Position numbers and translations under genes: made by a program. The notes under the pieces were generated by a model. The model did no database searches. It saw only the letters and a list, made by a program, of their open reading frames with translations, and had not been told where the DNA came from. This document shows positions 37,469 through 45,946 of a DNA stretch of 64,000 bases, piece by piece; the stretch's first letter is position 1; every line of letters begins with the position of its first letter. This DNA comes from CAMPJM01 sp964440915 (lineage in GTDB: Bacteria; Bacteroidota; Bacteroidia; Cytophagales; Cyclobacteriaceae). The stretch is taken from positions 1 through 64,000 of the forward strand of contig CAYTTV010000011.1 of assembly GCA_964440915.1 (NCBI GenBank), in the 5' to 3' direction.

Positions 37469-38185
37469 TTAATTCAGAACAAAGCTTACTGTTACGTTTC
37501 CTTTGATTTCCAGTTCACCTGGAGCAATAGTCGTTTCTTCGCTACCGCTAGCGTCGTAGCTCATGGCTTTCATTTCCATGGCCATCCTGGGATATGGAAT
37601 ATAGGAAGAGGAGTTTTCGTTGATATAATAAGCTTTCCCGATCGATTGGCCTATGGCTTCTGCCAAAGATTCAGCTTTCTCTTGGGCATTCTTTATTGCC
37701 AGGTTCCTTGCTTCAGTTTGATGTTGCGTCAGCTTAGAAGAGCCAAAAGTCACTTGGTTAATTTTATTGATACCTCTTTCAAGCAGTCCTGAAGCTATCT
37801 TTTCGTATTGCTTTATATCGGTCAGTTTCAGGCTAACTGTATTGACCGCCACATATTCTTCTTGTCTTTCCTTCTCATTATAAATATACATAGAGTTGAG
37901 TCTTACATAGTCCGTTTGAATGTTTTTTGGATCTATTTTTTGCGACTTCAAATATTGATGAATATCACTCATCAGTTTATCATTACTGGATTTTGCGATT
38001 TTAGCATCAGCGTTTTTGGTTTCCACTCCAAAGGTCAGCGTAACTTCATCTGGTTTTACATATACAGTGGACTCTCCTGTCACAGTAATAAGGGGGACGT
38101 TGTTATTGTTGTTTTGAGCATTCATGGCTGTTGTGATAGTGAGAAAGCTGATGATCAAAAATAGTGTCTTAAGATTCGGGTTCAT
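37469..38185 (-). CDS. SIMPL-domain (DUF541) exported protein
   Basis: An exported protein of 238 residues with a signal peptide (about 1-23, ending AMNA). The mature part is a single SIMPL/DUF541 domain, with ITVTGESTVYVKPDEVTLTF at its start, VRLNSMYIYN, KQYEKIASGLLERGINKINQVTFG and ARNLAIKNAQEKAESLAEAIG. Members occur in many Gram-negative envelopes, and some are linked to stress resistance; no enzyme activity is known to me. It stands alone on the minus strand, convergent with the GH16 gene and divergent from menD. Confidence 0.87.
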   Translation of the reverse strand: MNPNLKTLFLIISFLTITTAMNAQNNNNNVPLITVTGESTVYVKPDEVTLTFGVETKNADAKIAKSSNDKLMSDIHQYLKSQKIDPKNIQTDYVRLNSMYIYNEKERQEEYVAVNTVSLKLTDIKQYEKIASGLLERGINKINQVTFGSSKLTQHQTEARNLAIKNAQEKAESLAEAIGQSIGKAYYINENSSSYIPYPRMAMEMKAMSYDASGSEETTIAPGELEIKGNVTVSFVLN

Positions 38186-38436
38186 AATAAAAATGTTAAG
38201 TTGTTAGTAGCTCTTTTAACGCAAATACAATACCTGTTTTGATTTCAAATGGAGAATATCCTTATGTTTTTTTATGCCTATTGATAATGAGGTGATTAAC
38301 AATAACTGATTTAAAAATCAGCCCTATGATTATTGGCCTGGGTCTTTACATTGCTGTAAAGCGGATGATTTTTATGCTAAAATCCCAATCTGAGCTAAGA
38401 GTTTTATAATTTGCGATATTCAAATAAAAATTGTGC

Positions 38437-40155
38437 ATGAAGCTTCAATCTATAGCCAATATTTCAGAGATATGTGCTTTAAAAGGGGTTGCTAAGGCGG
38501 TGCTTTCTCCCGGCTCAAGATGCGCTCCGTTGACTTTGGCTTTTGTAAGAAACCCTAAAATACAAACCTACACGTTCAGCGACGAGCGCTCTGCTGCTTT
38601 TGTTGCATTGGGTATGGCCCAACACACACAAAAACCAGTGGTGTTGATATGCACTTCAGGGTCGGCAGCTTATAATTATGCGCCAGCCATTGCTGAAGCT
38701 TATTTCAGACAGGTCCCTTTAGTTGTAATGACGGCAGACCGTCCTCCTGAATGGATCGACCAATGGGATGGACAAACAATTCGGCAAGCAGGTATATATG
38801 GCAACCATATCAAGAAGAGTTATCAAATTCCTGTTTCATTCGGCCATCCTGACGAAGCGTGGCATGCAGAGCGGATCGTTTCTGAGGCCATCAATTGCGC
38901 GCTTTCAGGAGCTCAAGGACCAGTGCACATAAACGTGCCGCTACGCGAACCTTTCTATCCTGAAAAAGATGTTCCTTATGGCTTTTCTGACGATATTAAA
39001 ATAATCGAAGCGTTATCAGCTACACCAAATCTCTCCGAAGGAGAGTGGCAGCAGCTTATGGAGGAGGGCGTGCAGCATGATAAAATACTTATAGTAGGTG
39101 GACAATCACCCAAAAACCCTGAAATAGATAGGGCTTTGGAAGACCTATTGCAAAAACACCAGTATGTGGTTGTGGGAGATGTCATATCAAATTTGTCAGG
39201 AAAGCAGGTGATTGCTAATCACGACCTTTTTTTAGGTTGCAATGATCTAAAAAGGAAAGAGGCCCTACGGCCAGAATTTTTAATCACTTTCGGACAGTCA
39301 TTAATATCCAAAAACCTCAAATTGTTTTTAAGAGCCTATAAACCCAAAGCGCATTGGCATATTGCTCCTCATGGTGAAGTAGGAGATACTTTTCAATCCT
39401 TGACTAAAATCATACGAACTTCCCCTGAAGCGTTTTTTAGAAAAATGTATCACTGGCGAGAAAAGGAAACATTTCGAAAGCAAAGGGAGGATAATTTTTT
39501 CAATATCTGGCATATTGAAAACAAAAGGGCTGGCGAGTTTATACAGTCTTTCTTTGATGGCCAGATGTTTGGAGAATTTGAGGCTGTTCATGCTATTCTA
39601 AAGTCCCTTCCACCAACTTCCGATTTGCACCTGGCCAATAGTATGGCCGTACGTTATGCCAATTTCTTCGGTCAATTGCCGGAAGAAATTCATGTGTATG
39701 CCAACCGTGGCACAAGCGGGATAGACGGATCTAACAGCACCGCAGTAGGAACAGCTTTGGCATCGGGAAGGCTTACGACACTCATCACGGGTGACATGGC
39801 CTTTTTCTATGATAGAAATGCTTTCTGGCATAACTATTCAACGCCTCATTTGAGAATAGTTGTAATCAATAATCAAGGCGGCGGGATTTTTAGGCTCATA
39901 AATGGCCCTTCTCAACAGCCTGAATTAGAAGAGTATTTTGAAACAAGGCAGTTGCTTACCGCAAAAAACACAGCCAATGATTTCGGGTTCTCGTACACTT
40001 GCGCAACTGACAGGGACAGTTTAGAAGAAGGGTTGAAAGATTTTTTTGAAAAAAGCGACCAGCCAAAGCTATTGGAAATCATGACAACGAATAAAAATAA
40101 TCAAGTTGTTTTTAATCATTTTAAAAAACTAATTAATAATAATTATGGAAAGTAG
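38437..40155 (+). CDS. menD: SEPHCHC synthase (menaquinone biosynthesis)
   Basis: Thiamine-diphosphate enzyme joining isochorismate and 2-oxoglutarate to form the SEPHCHC intermediate of menaquinone synthesis. It has the three-part ThDP fold. The N-terminal domain contains VLSPGSRCAPLTLAF, DERSAAFVALGMA and CTSGSAAYNYAPAIAEA. The C-terminal domain contains NRGTSGIDGSNSTAVG, LITGDMAFFYDRNAF and VINNQGGGIFRLI, the ThDP-binding region. The start is the ATG at 38437, not the TTG two codons earlier. The last eleven bases overlap menB, so the two are translationally coupled. Bases 38186-38436 upstream hold no gene. Confidence 0.95.
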   Translation: MKLQSIANISEICALKGVAKAVLSPGSRCAPLTLAFVRNPKIQTYTFSDERSAAFVALGMAQHTQKPVVLICTSGSAAYNYAPAIAEAYFRQVPLVVMTADRPPEWIDQWDGQTIRQAGIYGNHIKKSYQIPVSFGHPDEAWHAERIVSEAINCALSGAQGPVHINVPLREPFYPEKDVPYGFSDDIKIIEALSATPNLSEGEWQQLMEEGVQHDKILIVGGQSPKNPEIDRALEDLLQKHQYVVVGDVISNLSGKQVIANHDLFLGCNDLKRKEALRPEFLITFGQSLISKNLKLFLRAYKPKAHWHIAPHGEVGDTFQSLTKIIRTSPEAFFRKMYHWREKETFRKQREDNFFNIWHIENKRAGEFIQSFFDGQMFGEFEAVHAILKSLPPTSDLHLANSMAVRYANFFGQLPEEIHVYANRGTSGIDGSNSTAVGTALASGRLTTLITGDMAFFYDRNAFWHNYSTPHLRIVVINNQGGGIFRLINGPSQQPELEEYFETRQLLTAKNTANDFGFSYTCATDRDSLEEGLKDFFEKSDQPKLLEIMTTNKNNQVVFNHFKKLINNNYGK

Positions 40156-40969
40156 ATTCGATTGGAAAACGATTAAAGAGTATCAGGACATTAAGTTCGA
40201 ATTTTTTGAAGGGATCGCTAAGATTACCATCAATAGACCTGAAGTGTATAATGCCTTTCGTCCACAGACCAACGTGGAAATGATAGAGGCTATCGATCAT
40301 TGCCGAGAAAATAATGATATATATACGGTTATCTTTACTGGTGCTGGCGATAAAGCTTTTTGCAGTGGCGGAGACCAGAACGTAAAAGGTATAGGTGGTT
40401 ATGTAGATGATCATGGTGTGCCCCGATTGAACGTGCTCGACTTGCAGAAAAAGATCAGGTCTTTGCCTAAGCCTGTTATTGCTATGGTAAACGGGTATGC
40501 CATTGGAGGTGGACATGTACTCCATGTGGTATGTGACCTGACGATAGCATCAGAAAATGCTCGATTTGGACAAACCGGCCCCAAGGTGGGTAGTTTTGAC
40601 GGAGGTTTTGGGTCAGCTTATCTAGCACGTCACGTGGGGCAGAAAAAAGCCAGGGAAATATGGTTTTTGTGTGAACAATATACCGCAGAGGAAGCAGAGC
40701 GTATGGGTATGGTGAATAAAGTAGTGCCTTTAGAAGAGTTGGAGGCAGAAACCGTGCGTTGGTGCCATATTATGATGCAGAAAAGCCCAATAGCCCTTCG
40801 AATGATAAAAGCAGGATTAAATGCTGAGCTTGATGGACAGGCTGGTATACAAGAATTAGCTGGAAATGCAACGCTGTTGTACTACTTTACTGAAGAGGCT
40901 CAGGAAGGAAAGAATGCTTTTCTGGAAAAAAGAGCACCTGATTTTAAAAAGTTCCCGAAATTTCCATGA
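40145..40969 (+). CDS. menB: 1,4-dihydroxy-2-naphthoyl-CoA synthase
   Basis: Crotonase-fold enzyme closing the second ring of naphthoquinone from o-succinylbenzoyl-CoA. The 274 residues carry the MenB signatures: INRPEVYNAFRPQT near the N-terminus, FCSGGDQNVKG, NGYAIGGGHVLHVVCDLTIA (oxyanion hole), FGQTGPKVGSFDGGFGSAYL and the C-terminal FLEKRAPDFKKFPKFP. It begins inside menD (eleven-base overlap). The remaining menaquinone genes are not in this window. A small hairpin follows at 41032. Confidence 0.96.
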   Translation: MESRFDWKTIKEYQDIKFEFFEGIAKITINRPEVYNAFRPQTNVEMIEAIDHCRENNDIYTVIFTGAGDKAFCSGGDQNVKGIGGYVDDHGVPRLNVLDLQKKIRSLPKPVIAMVNGYAIGGGHVLHVVCDLTIASENARFGQTGPKVGSFDGGFGSAYLARHVGQKKAREIWFLCEQYTAEEAERMGMVNKVVPLEELEAETVRWCHIMMQKSPIALRMIKAGLNAELDGQAGIQELAGNATLLYYFTEEAQEGKNAFLEKRAPDFKKFPKFP

Positions 40970-41031
40970 TCGGAAACAGGTATTGCAAAAGCCTTTTGTA
41001 TTTCTTTTATAATTTGTTAATTTGAATTATT

Positions 41032-41056
41032 AGCACGGTTTCATTGGGATCGTGCT
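41032..41056 (+). terminator. Hairpin after menB
   Basis: AGCACG at 41032-41037 pairs with CGTGCT at 41051-41056 around a 13-base loop and is followed by TAATTTAAA. It is short but correctly placed, about 60 bases after menB and 30 before the next start. Moderate support as the menDB terminator. Confidence 0.4.
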
Positions 41057-41084
41057 TAATTTAAATCCAGCTAAAGTTAATACT

Positions 41085-41531
41085 ATGAAGAAAAATCTAT
41101 TACTGCTATTGGCTATTGTTATTACTTTTCCAGTTTTAGGTCAATATGATCCTGATTATCAAGACAGAGAACGCAAAGCAGAATTGTATGAATCAAAAAT
41201 AACGAGCTATTCCAAAATGAAAAAAGCAGGATCCGGATTGGCGGTCGGTGGAGGTGCTCTTGCGGTTGTCGGGGTAGGATTGATATCTTCAGCTACATGG
41301 GAGACCACCACCAATAGTAACGGCTACTCAAGCACCACTACAGCAGATGCCGAAGGCGTAGCGGGGGTAGTAATGTTGACCGTTGGGATTCCCTTGATGA
41401 TAACCGGCATCGTATTGAACAGGGTCGGCAACAAAAAGGTAAAAAGTTACCAAGAGCGGCTGAGTAGAGTATCTTTCAATATGGGTTACACGCCAAATAA
41501 TAAGGGATTTGCATTGGTGTATAAGTTTTAA
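41085..41531 (+). CDS. Small exported or membrane protein of unknown function
   Basis: The 148-residue protein starts with a signal peptide (MKKNLLLLLAIVITFPVLGQ) and then a charged helix (about 22-48). Two glycine/valine-rich hydrophobic segments (GSGLAVGGGALAVVGVGLISS and a second near 95-115, GVVMLTVGIPLMITGIVL) flank a Ser/Thr/Asn-rich loop. It ends with a beta-strand-like NKGFALVYKF, which resembles an outer-membrane strand end. I do not recognise a family. I chose the start at 41085 because the upstream in-frame ATG at 41052 gives eleven polar residues before the signal peptide. Confidence 0.65.
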   Translation: MKKNLLLLLAIVITFPVLGQYDPDYQDRERKAELYESKITSYSKMKKAGSGLAVGGGALAVVGVGLISSATWETTTNSNGYSSTTTADAEGVAGVVMLTVGIPLMITGIVLNRVGNKKVKSYQERLSRVSFNMGYTPNNKGFALVYKF

Positions 41532-41672
41532 ATAGCAAGTCCTAAAGCTTGACTGATTGGTCTGACTTTTTATTAAAACCTTTGTATTTTCATGAATTAG
41601 TAAGGAAATGTGTCGAATACTTCTCAGTTTTGATTGAAATTTAATATACTTGTTTTCCAATAAAAATCAAGT

Positions 41673-44153
41673 ATGCTTTTACGTATTAAGACTGCATTTC
41701 TTTTCATCTCTTTTATAGTTTTCTCGCTCTCCGCCTTCACACAAGCGCCCGATCGGCTCAATGCCAGTGATATCCAATTGGCTTTAAAAAAGCTGAATGT
41801 GCTAGGGTCGGTTTTGTACATTGCGGCTCATCCCGACGATGAGAATACTAAACTTATTACATGGTTCGCCAACGAAAAGCTGATGAACACGGGTTATCTG
41901 TCGCTGACAAGGGGAGATGGAGGGCAAAATCTCATCGGTCCTGAAATGCGTGAAACACTAGGGGTGATCCGGACCCAAGAGCTGCTGGAAGCAAGAAAAG
42001 TGGATGGAGGGCAACAATTCTTCACCCGGGCGAATGACTTTGGCTTTTCCAAAACACCTGACGAGACTTTCGCTTTATGGGATAAGGATAAGGTGCTTGC
42101 AGACATGGTGTGGGTCATAAGGAAGTTCAGGCCCGATATCATCATAACGCGCTTTTCTACCACTCCTGGAGGTACGCATGGGCACCATACTGCTTCTGCA
42201 ATTTTGGCCGAAGAGGCATTTTACGCAGCATCCGACAAAAGCAAGTTCCCCGAACAACTTACCTATGTAGATACTTGGCAACCTAAACGCCTGCTTTGGA
42301 ATACTACATGGTGGTTTTATGGGGATGAAAGCAGATTCGATAAAACTGGGCTCATACCCGTAGAAGTGGGCGGCTTCAGCCCGCTTTTGGGAAAATCCTA
42401 TACCGAAATCGCAGCAGCGAGCAGAAGTATGCACAGTAGCCAGGGCTTTGGTGCACCGCAGACGAGAGGAAGTGATATAGAATACCTTCAACCTATTATA
42501 GGTGGAAGTCAGCCATTATTTGAAGGATTGGACATGAGTTGGTCGCGCGTAAACGGTGGAAAGGCCATTCAGAAAATAATCGATAAAATTATTGTGGACT
42601 ATGACGCTGAAAAGCCTGAAAAAATTACTAAAGATCTTGTGGTTTTGTATAAAAAGTTGAAGGCGATGCCTGAAAGTTATTGGCGAGATCAGAAAACACA
42701 TGAAGTAAAAGAGCTGATTCAAGTTACCATGGGACTGTATTTAGAGGCTTATGCCAAGCAGTATTCATCGTCGCCGAAAGAACCTGTAGAATTGACAATA
42801 GAAGTTACGAATAGGTCCCACATTGCCGCCAAGCTTCTCAAAATCAACAACAATGCAAATGGAAAAGATAGCACAATAGAGCAGTCCTTGGAATATAACC
42901 AACCCTTGCTTCTCGATAGCCGTTTTGTTTTACCGGTAGATAAACCATATTCTCAACCGTATTGGCTGACAGCCCCACATGGGATTGGTATGTATGAAGT
43001 TTCTGATCAGGAATTGATCGGAAATCCTGAGAATGAACCCCCAGTGACTTTCGAATTATCAATCGATATTCTTGGAGAGATATTAACTTATACCGTACCA
43101 CTTGTTTATAAGGCTACCGATCCTGCTATAGGCGAGGTTTACAGACCTTTTGAGGTCACACCGCCTGTTTTTATGAATCTGAATGAAACAGTGTATATAT
43201 TTCCTGATCAAGCACCCAAAAGCATTCATGTGTTAGTTGGGGCAGGGAAGGACAATGTAAATGGTTCCCTTAGCTTGCAAGTCCCTGATGAGTGGACCGT
43301 TTCGCCGTCAACCATTGATGTTGCTATTGCGTCGAAGGGAGGGAGCCAAACTTTTGCATTTTCAGTAGTAGCGCCTACTGATGCTGATGCCACTGAGCTC
43401 AAAGCCATATTCACAATGGATGGAGAAACGTATTCATACAGTAAAGTAGCCATTGATTACGAGCATATTGCCAAACAAACCCTGTTCCCTCCTGCCACTG
43501 CAAAGATTGTGAGGCTCGATTTAGAAAAGAGGGGCGATCGTATTGGCTATATCGTGGGAGCCGGTGACAATATACCGGCCAGTCTTCAGCAGTTGGGATA
43601 TAACGTGGACTTGCTGCATGAAGACATCCTAACAAATGAAAAGCTGAAAGTGTACGATGCTGTTATTTTAGGGGTGAGAGCATACAATACGATAGATAAG
43701 CTGAAGTTCCATCAACCAGCACTCATGGACTATGTGAAAGAAGGAGGTACCGTAATTGTTCAATACAATACAAACTTCAGATTGGTGACAGAAGATTTAG
43801 GACCATATCCATTTTCAATTTCTAGGGAAAGGATAACGGTAGAAGATGCCCCCGTACGGATATTGTTACCTGAACATCCTATATTAAACTATCCCAATAA
43901 AATAACGCAAACAGATTTTAAAGATTGGGTGCAGGAGAGAGGCTTGTACTTCCCCAATGAGTGGAGCGATAAGTATGACGCTCCTATCAGTAGTAATGAC
44001 CCAGAAGAACAACCATTAGATGGAGGGATATTGGTGACGCAATATGGTAAGGGATACTATATCTATACCAGTTACTCTTGGTTTAGAGAACTGCCTGCCG
44101 GCGTTCCTGGAGCCTTTAGAATATTTACTAATATGATCTCTATTGGGAAGTAG
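41673..44153 (+). CDS. Exported PIG-L family deacetylase with C-terminal GATase-like domain
   Basis: An exported, zinc-dependent deacetylase-like protein. The signal peptide is about 1-24. The PIG-L/LmbE domain (about 45-260) has the metal motif AHPDDE at 52-57, then LTRGDGGQN and the second metal site GTHGHHTAS; these residues are intact, so activity is plausible. A middle region (about 350-600) is beta-rich and probably made of immunoglobulin-like or NPCBM-like modules. The last 220 residues (about 605-826) contain GVRAYNTIDKLKFH and DYVKEGGTVIVQYNTN, resembling a ThuA/type-1 glutamine-amidotransferase-like fold. The substrate is unknown; an N-acetylated glycan or glycoconjugate is a guess. 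It stands alone; the downstream gap is convergent. Confidence 0.85.
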   Translation: MLLRIKTAFLFISFIVFSLSAFTQAPDRLNASDIQLALKKLNVLGSVLYIAAHPDDENTKLITWFANEKLMNTGYLSLTRGDGGQNLIGPEMRETLGVIRTQELLEARKVDGGQQFFTRANDFGFSKTPDETFALWDKDKVLADMVWVIRKFRPDIIITRFSTTPGGTHGHHTASAILAEEAFYAASDKSKFPEQLTYVDTWQPKRLLWNTTWWFYGDESRFDKTGLIPVEVGGFSPLLGKSYTEIAAASRSMHSSQGFGAPQTRGSDIEYLQPIIGGSQPLFEGLDMSWSRVNGGKAIQKIIDKIIVDYDAEKPEKITKDLVVLYKKLKAMPESYWRDQKTHEVKELIQVTMGLYLEAYAKQYSSSPKEPVELTIEVTNRSHIAAKLLKINNNANGKDSTIEQSLEYNQPLLLDSRFVLPVDKPYSQPYWLTAPHGIGMYEVSDQELIGNPENEPPVTFELSIDILGEILTYTVPLVYKATDPAIGEVYRPFEVTPPVFMNLNETVYIFPDQAPKSIHVLVGAGKDNVNGSLSLQVPDEWTVSPSTIDVAIASKGGSQTFAFSVVAPTDADATELKAIFTMDGETYSYSKVAIDYEHIAKQTLFPPATAKIVRLDLEKRGDRIGYIVGAGDNIPASLQQLGYNVDLLHEDILTNEKLKVYDAVILGVRAYNTIDKLKFHQPALMDYVKEGGTVIVQYNTNFRLVTEDLGPYPFSISRERITVEDAPVRILLPEHPILNYPNKITQTDFKDWVQERGLYFPNEWSDKYDAPISSNDPEEQPLDGGILVTQYGKGYYIYTSYSWFRELPAGVPGAFRIFTNMISIGK

Positions 44154-44357
44154 AATGTTAGACAAACAGATGTTATAAGTTAAGATATTTAGACAACAGA
44201 CAACAGATATAAGGACCCAGAGGAGACGGAGTTTGTTAAAGTATGATTGGATGAAAGCTGTGGAGATTGTAATATCTACAGTTTAATATCTGGTATCTGA
44301 AATCCTGAGTTTATTCCCTTGCTAATTGTTGTCTCTAGAGTCTAAAAGCTTAAAATC
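44154..44357. other. Convergent intergenic region with degenerate short repeats
   Basis: No gene is supported here. The sequence holds short repeating words such as GACAACAGACAACAGATA (44210 region), ATATCTGGTATCTG (44290 region) and a facing TTGTTGTCT (44328 region), forming imperfect inverted pairs. It resembles a decayed intergenic repeat; compare 37255-37340. The function is unknown. Confidence 0.3.
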
Positions 44358-44612
44358 TTATTTATCTACGCTCTTCTTGGCTTCTGCTAAGGCCTTCTCA
44401 AATTCTTCTGCTTCAATATCACAAAATCCGTCTTCGTACATTTCCGCCAGGTCTTCTTGTGTTAGCTCGTACTCATCAATTTCCCACAGTCCGTCATCTT
44501 CCGATATCACTTCTAGCCCTTCATAGATATATTCACTCGCATTCGCTATTGGTTTGATTTTGAAATAAACCACTCCATCTTCGAATATGGATTTTAAGTA
44601 TATGATATTCAT
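44358..44612 (-). CDS. Small acidic protein coupled to a deoxynucleoside kinase
   Basis: The protein of 84 residues is very rich in Asp and Glu (EVISEDDGLWEIDEYEL, EDLAEMYEDGFCDIEAEEF) and has a mostly beta N-terminal half and a helical, charged C-terminal end. It has one cysteine and no signal peptide, so it should be cytoplasmic. Its start codon overlaps the stop of the upstream kinase gene as ATGA (44609-44612), showing translational coupling. Such coupling often marks partners, so a regulatory or structural role for the kinase is possible but unproven. I know no family name. The strong codon-like bias and the coupled start support a real gene. Confidence 0.75.
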   Translation of the reverse strand: MNIIYLKSIFEDGVVYFKIKPIANASEYIYEGLEVISEDDGLWEIDEYELTQEDLAEMYEDGFCDIEAEEFEKALAEAKKSVDK

Positions 44613-45247
44613 GATCTTTTTCTGTTTTGGCCAAATAGGCCGTTGAGCTCTAAATCAATCCTGCTAACGATTTGAGAAAAGTCTTCGATATTATGGATGA
44701 AGTCGATTTTATTAACATCTATGATCAACAATTTTCCCAGGGTATAGTTTTGAATCCAAGCCTCATAATGAGCATTTAGATTTTTAAGGTAGTCGAGCCG
44801 TAACAGATCTTCGAATGGGCGTGCCCGTTTATGGATTTGCCCAACCAGTTTTGGGATATCTGCACGCAAGTAAATAAGCAGATCGGGAGGGGAAAGATTA
44901 TCAACCATCGATTCGAAGAGCTCCATATAAGTAACAAAGTCTCGTTCGCTCAATAGTTTGGACCTATGAAGCGTAGAGGCAAAAATATAAGCATCTTCAT
45001 AGATTGTTCTATCTTGTACAATAGATGTTTTGCTTTCTCTAGCCTTCTTTGCATGTTTGAATCTGACATTCAAAAAGTGGATTTGGAGATGAAAAGCCCA
45101 ACGCTCCATGTCCTCATAGAAATCAGCAAGGAAAGGGTTGTCTTCTGTATCGTCAAAATGAGCAAGCCAATTATAGTGTTTAGCGAGTTTGGCTGTAAGG
45201 ATAGTCTTTCCGGAACCTATGTTCCCCGCAATAGCTATGTGATGCAT
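44609..45247 (-). CDS. Deoxynucleoside kinase family protein
   Basis: Phosphorylates deoxyribonucleosides with ATP in nucleoside salvage. The 212-residue P-loop protein has Walker A GNIGSGKT at 8-15, a DRTIYEDAYIFA motif (the catalytic/dERT-like region of dNK/dGK enzymes), and an arginine-rich lid, KRARPFEDLLRLDYL. The specificity (dA, dG or broader) cannot be read from the sequence. It is followed by an overlapping small acidic ORF. Upstream, 83 bases separate it from a secreted-protein gene on the same strand. Confidence 0.9.
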   Translation of the reverse strand: MHHIAIAGNIGSGKTILTAKLAKHYNWLAHFDDTEDNPFLADFYEDMERWAFHLQIHFLNVRFKHAKKARESKTSIVQDRTIYEDAYIFASTLHRSKLLSERDFVTYMELFESMVDNLSPPDLLIYLRADIPKLVGQIHKRARPFEDLLRLDYLKNLNAHYEAWIQNYTLGKLLIIDVNKIDFIHNIEDFSQIVSRIDLELNGLFGQNRKRS

Positions 45248-45330
45248 AATCTGGTTTTATAAGGCGGGGGCAAATCTACACATTTTATAATAAGTAGGAA
45301 AATAAGCGCATTGAACATCAATGTTGTAGG

Positions 45331-45801
45331 TTATTTCTTGCACAGATTGGCAATATGGACAAATGCTCTAATGAGCCGTGTGGCATTTTCAGGGTTTTTG
45401 TCATAGATGATCACCTCTGAATTACTTGCCGCAACATTATCTTGCATCACTTGAATGGCATTATTTTGTCCCTGAGAAGCTAGTTTTATATACACATAGC
45501 TTTCCTGCTCCTCCATTTTTATCGTGTTTGGGTCAATGCCTGCGAAATTGAATGTATAGACTTTGTGTAGATATCCACTGGGGTGCATACTGCTTATGGT
45601 AAATCTGCATTGGCATTCATTTTCCAGATCGTAAGTAAATTTTTGCCTATAGTTGTGGGTATCGTTGATATACACATTTACTACGTTGGTGCTTACCCAC
45701 TCTAAGGTGCTGGCCAATGAGGGGCCATCATTGGTTTTCCATTGAGAAAAAGAATCCAAAAAAGAGCATGTTAGTAATAACAATAGGAACAACTTTTTCA
45801 T
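45331..45801 (-). CDS. Small secreted protein of unknown function
   Basis: A 156-residue protein with an N-terminal signal peptide (MKKLFLLLLLTCSFLDSFSQ) and no lipobox after it, so it is exported, probably to the periplasm. The mature part has alternating hydrophobic strands (WVSTNVVNVYIND, YVYIKLASQG), a paired-cysteine stretch NECQCRF and a C-terminal ATRLIRAFVHIANLCKK. I do not recognise a family. The gene lies on the minus strand between the kinase operon and the hydroxyglutarate oxidase gene, with 145 bases upstream. Bases 45802-45946 hold no gene. Confidence 0.65.
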   Translation of the reverse strand: MKKLFLLLLLTCSFLDSFSQWKTNDGPSLASTLEWVSTNVVNVYINDTHNYRQKFTYDLENECQCRFTISSMHPSGYLHKVYTFNFAGIDPNTIKMEEQESYVYIKLASQGQNNAIQVMQDNVAASNSEVIIYDKNPENATRLIRAFVHIANLCKK

Positions 45802-45946
45802 ATCAGCTTAAAATATAGGATGAGTCGTTAGATGAAGCTTATGCCTGATCTTCGCCGAGCCTTACGATGAGATCGGTCAATCGAAGTACCCATTAGGCTT
45901 AAATTTATGAAAGACAAAGGAGAAAACCCATCAACTTTGGCATTCT

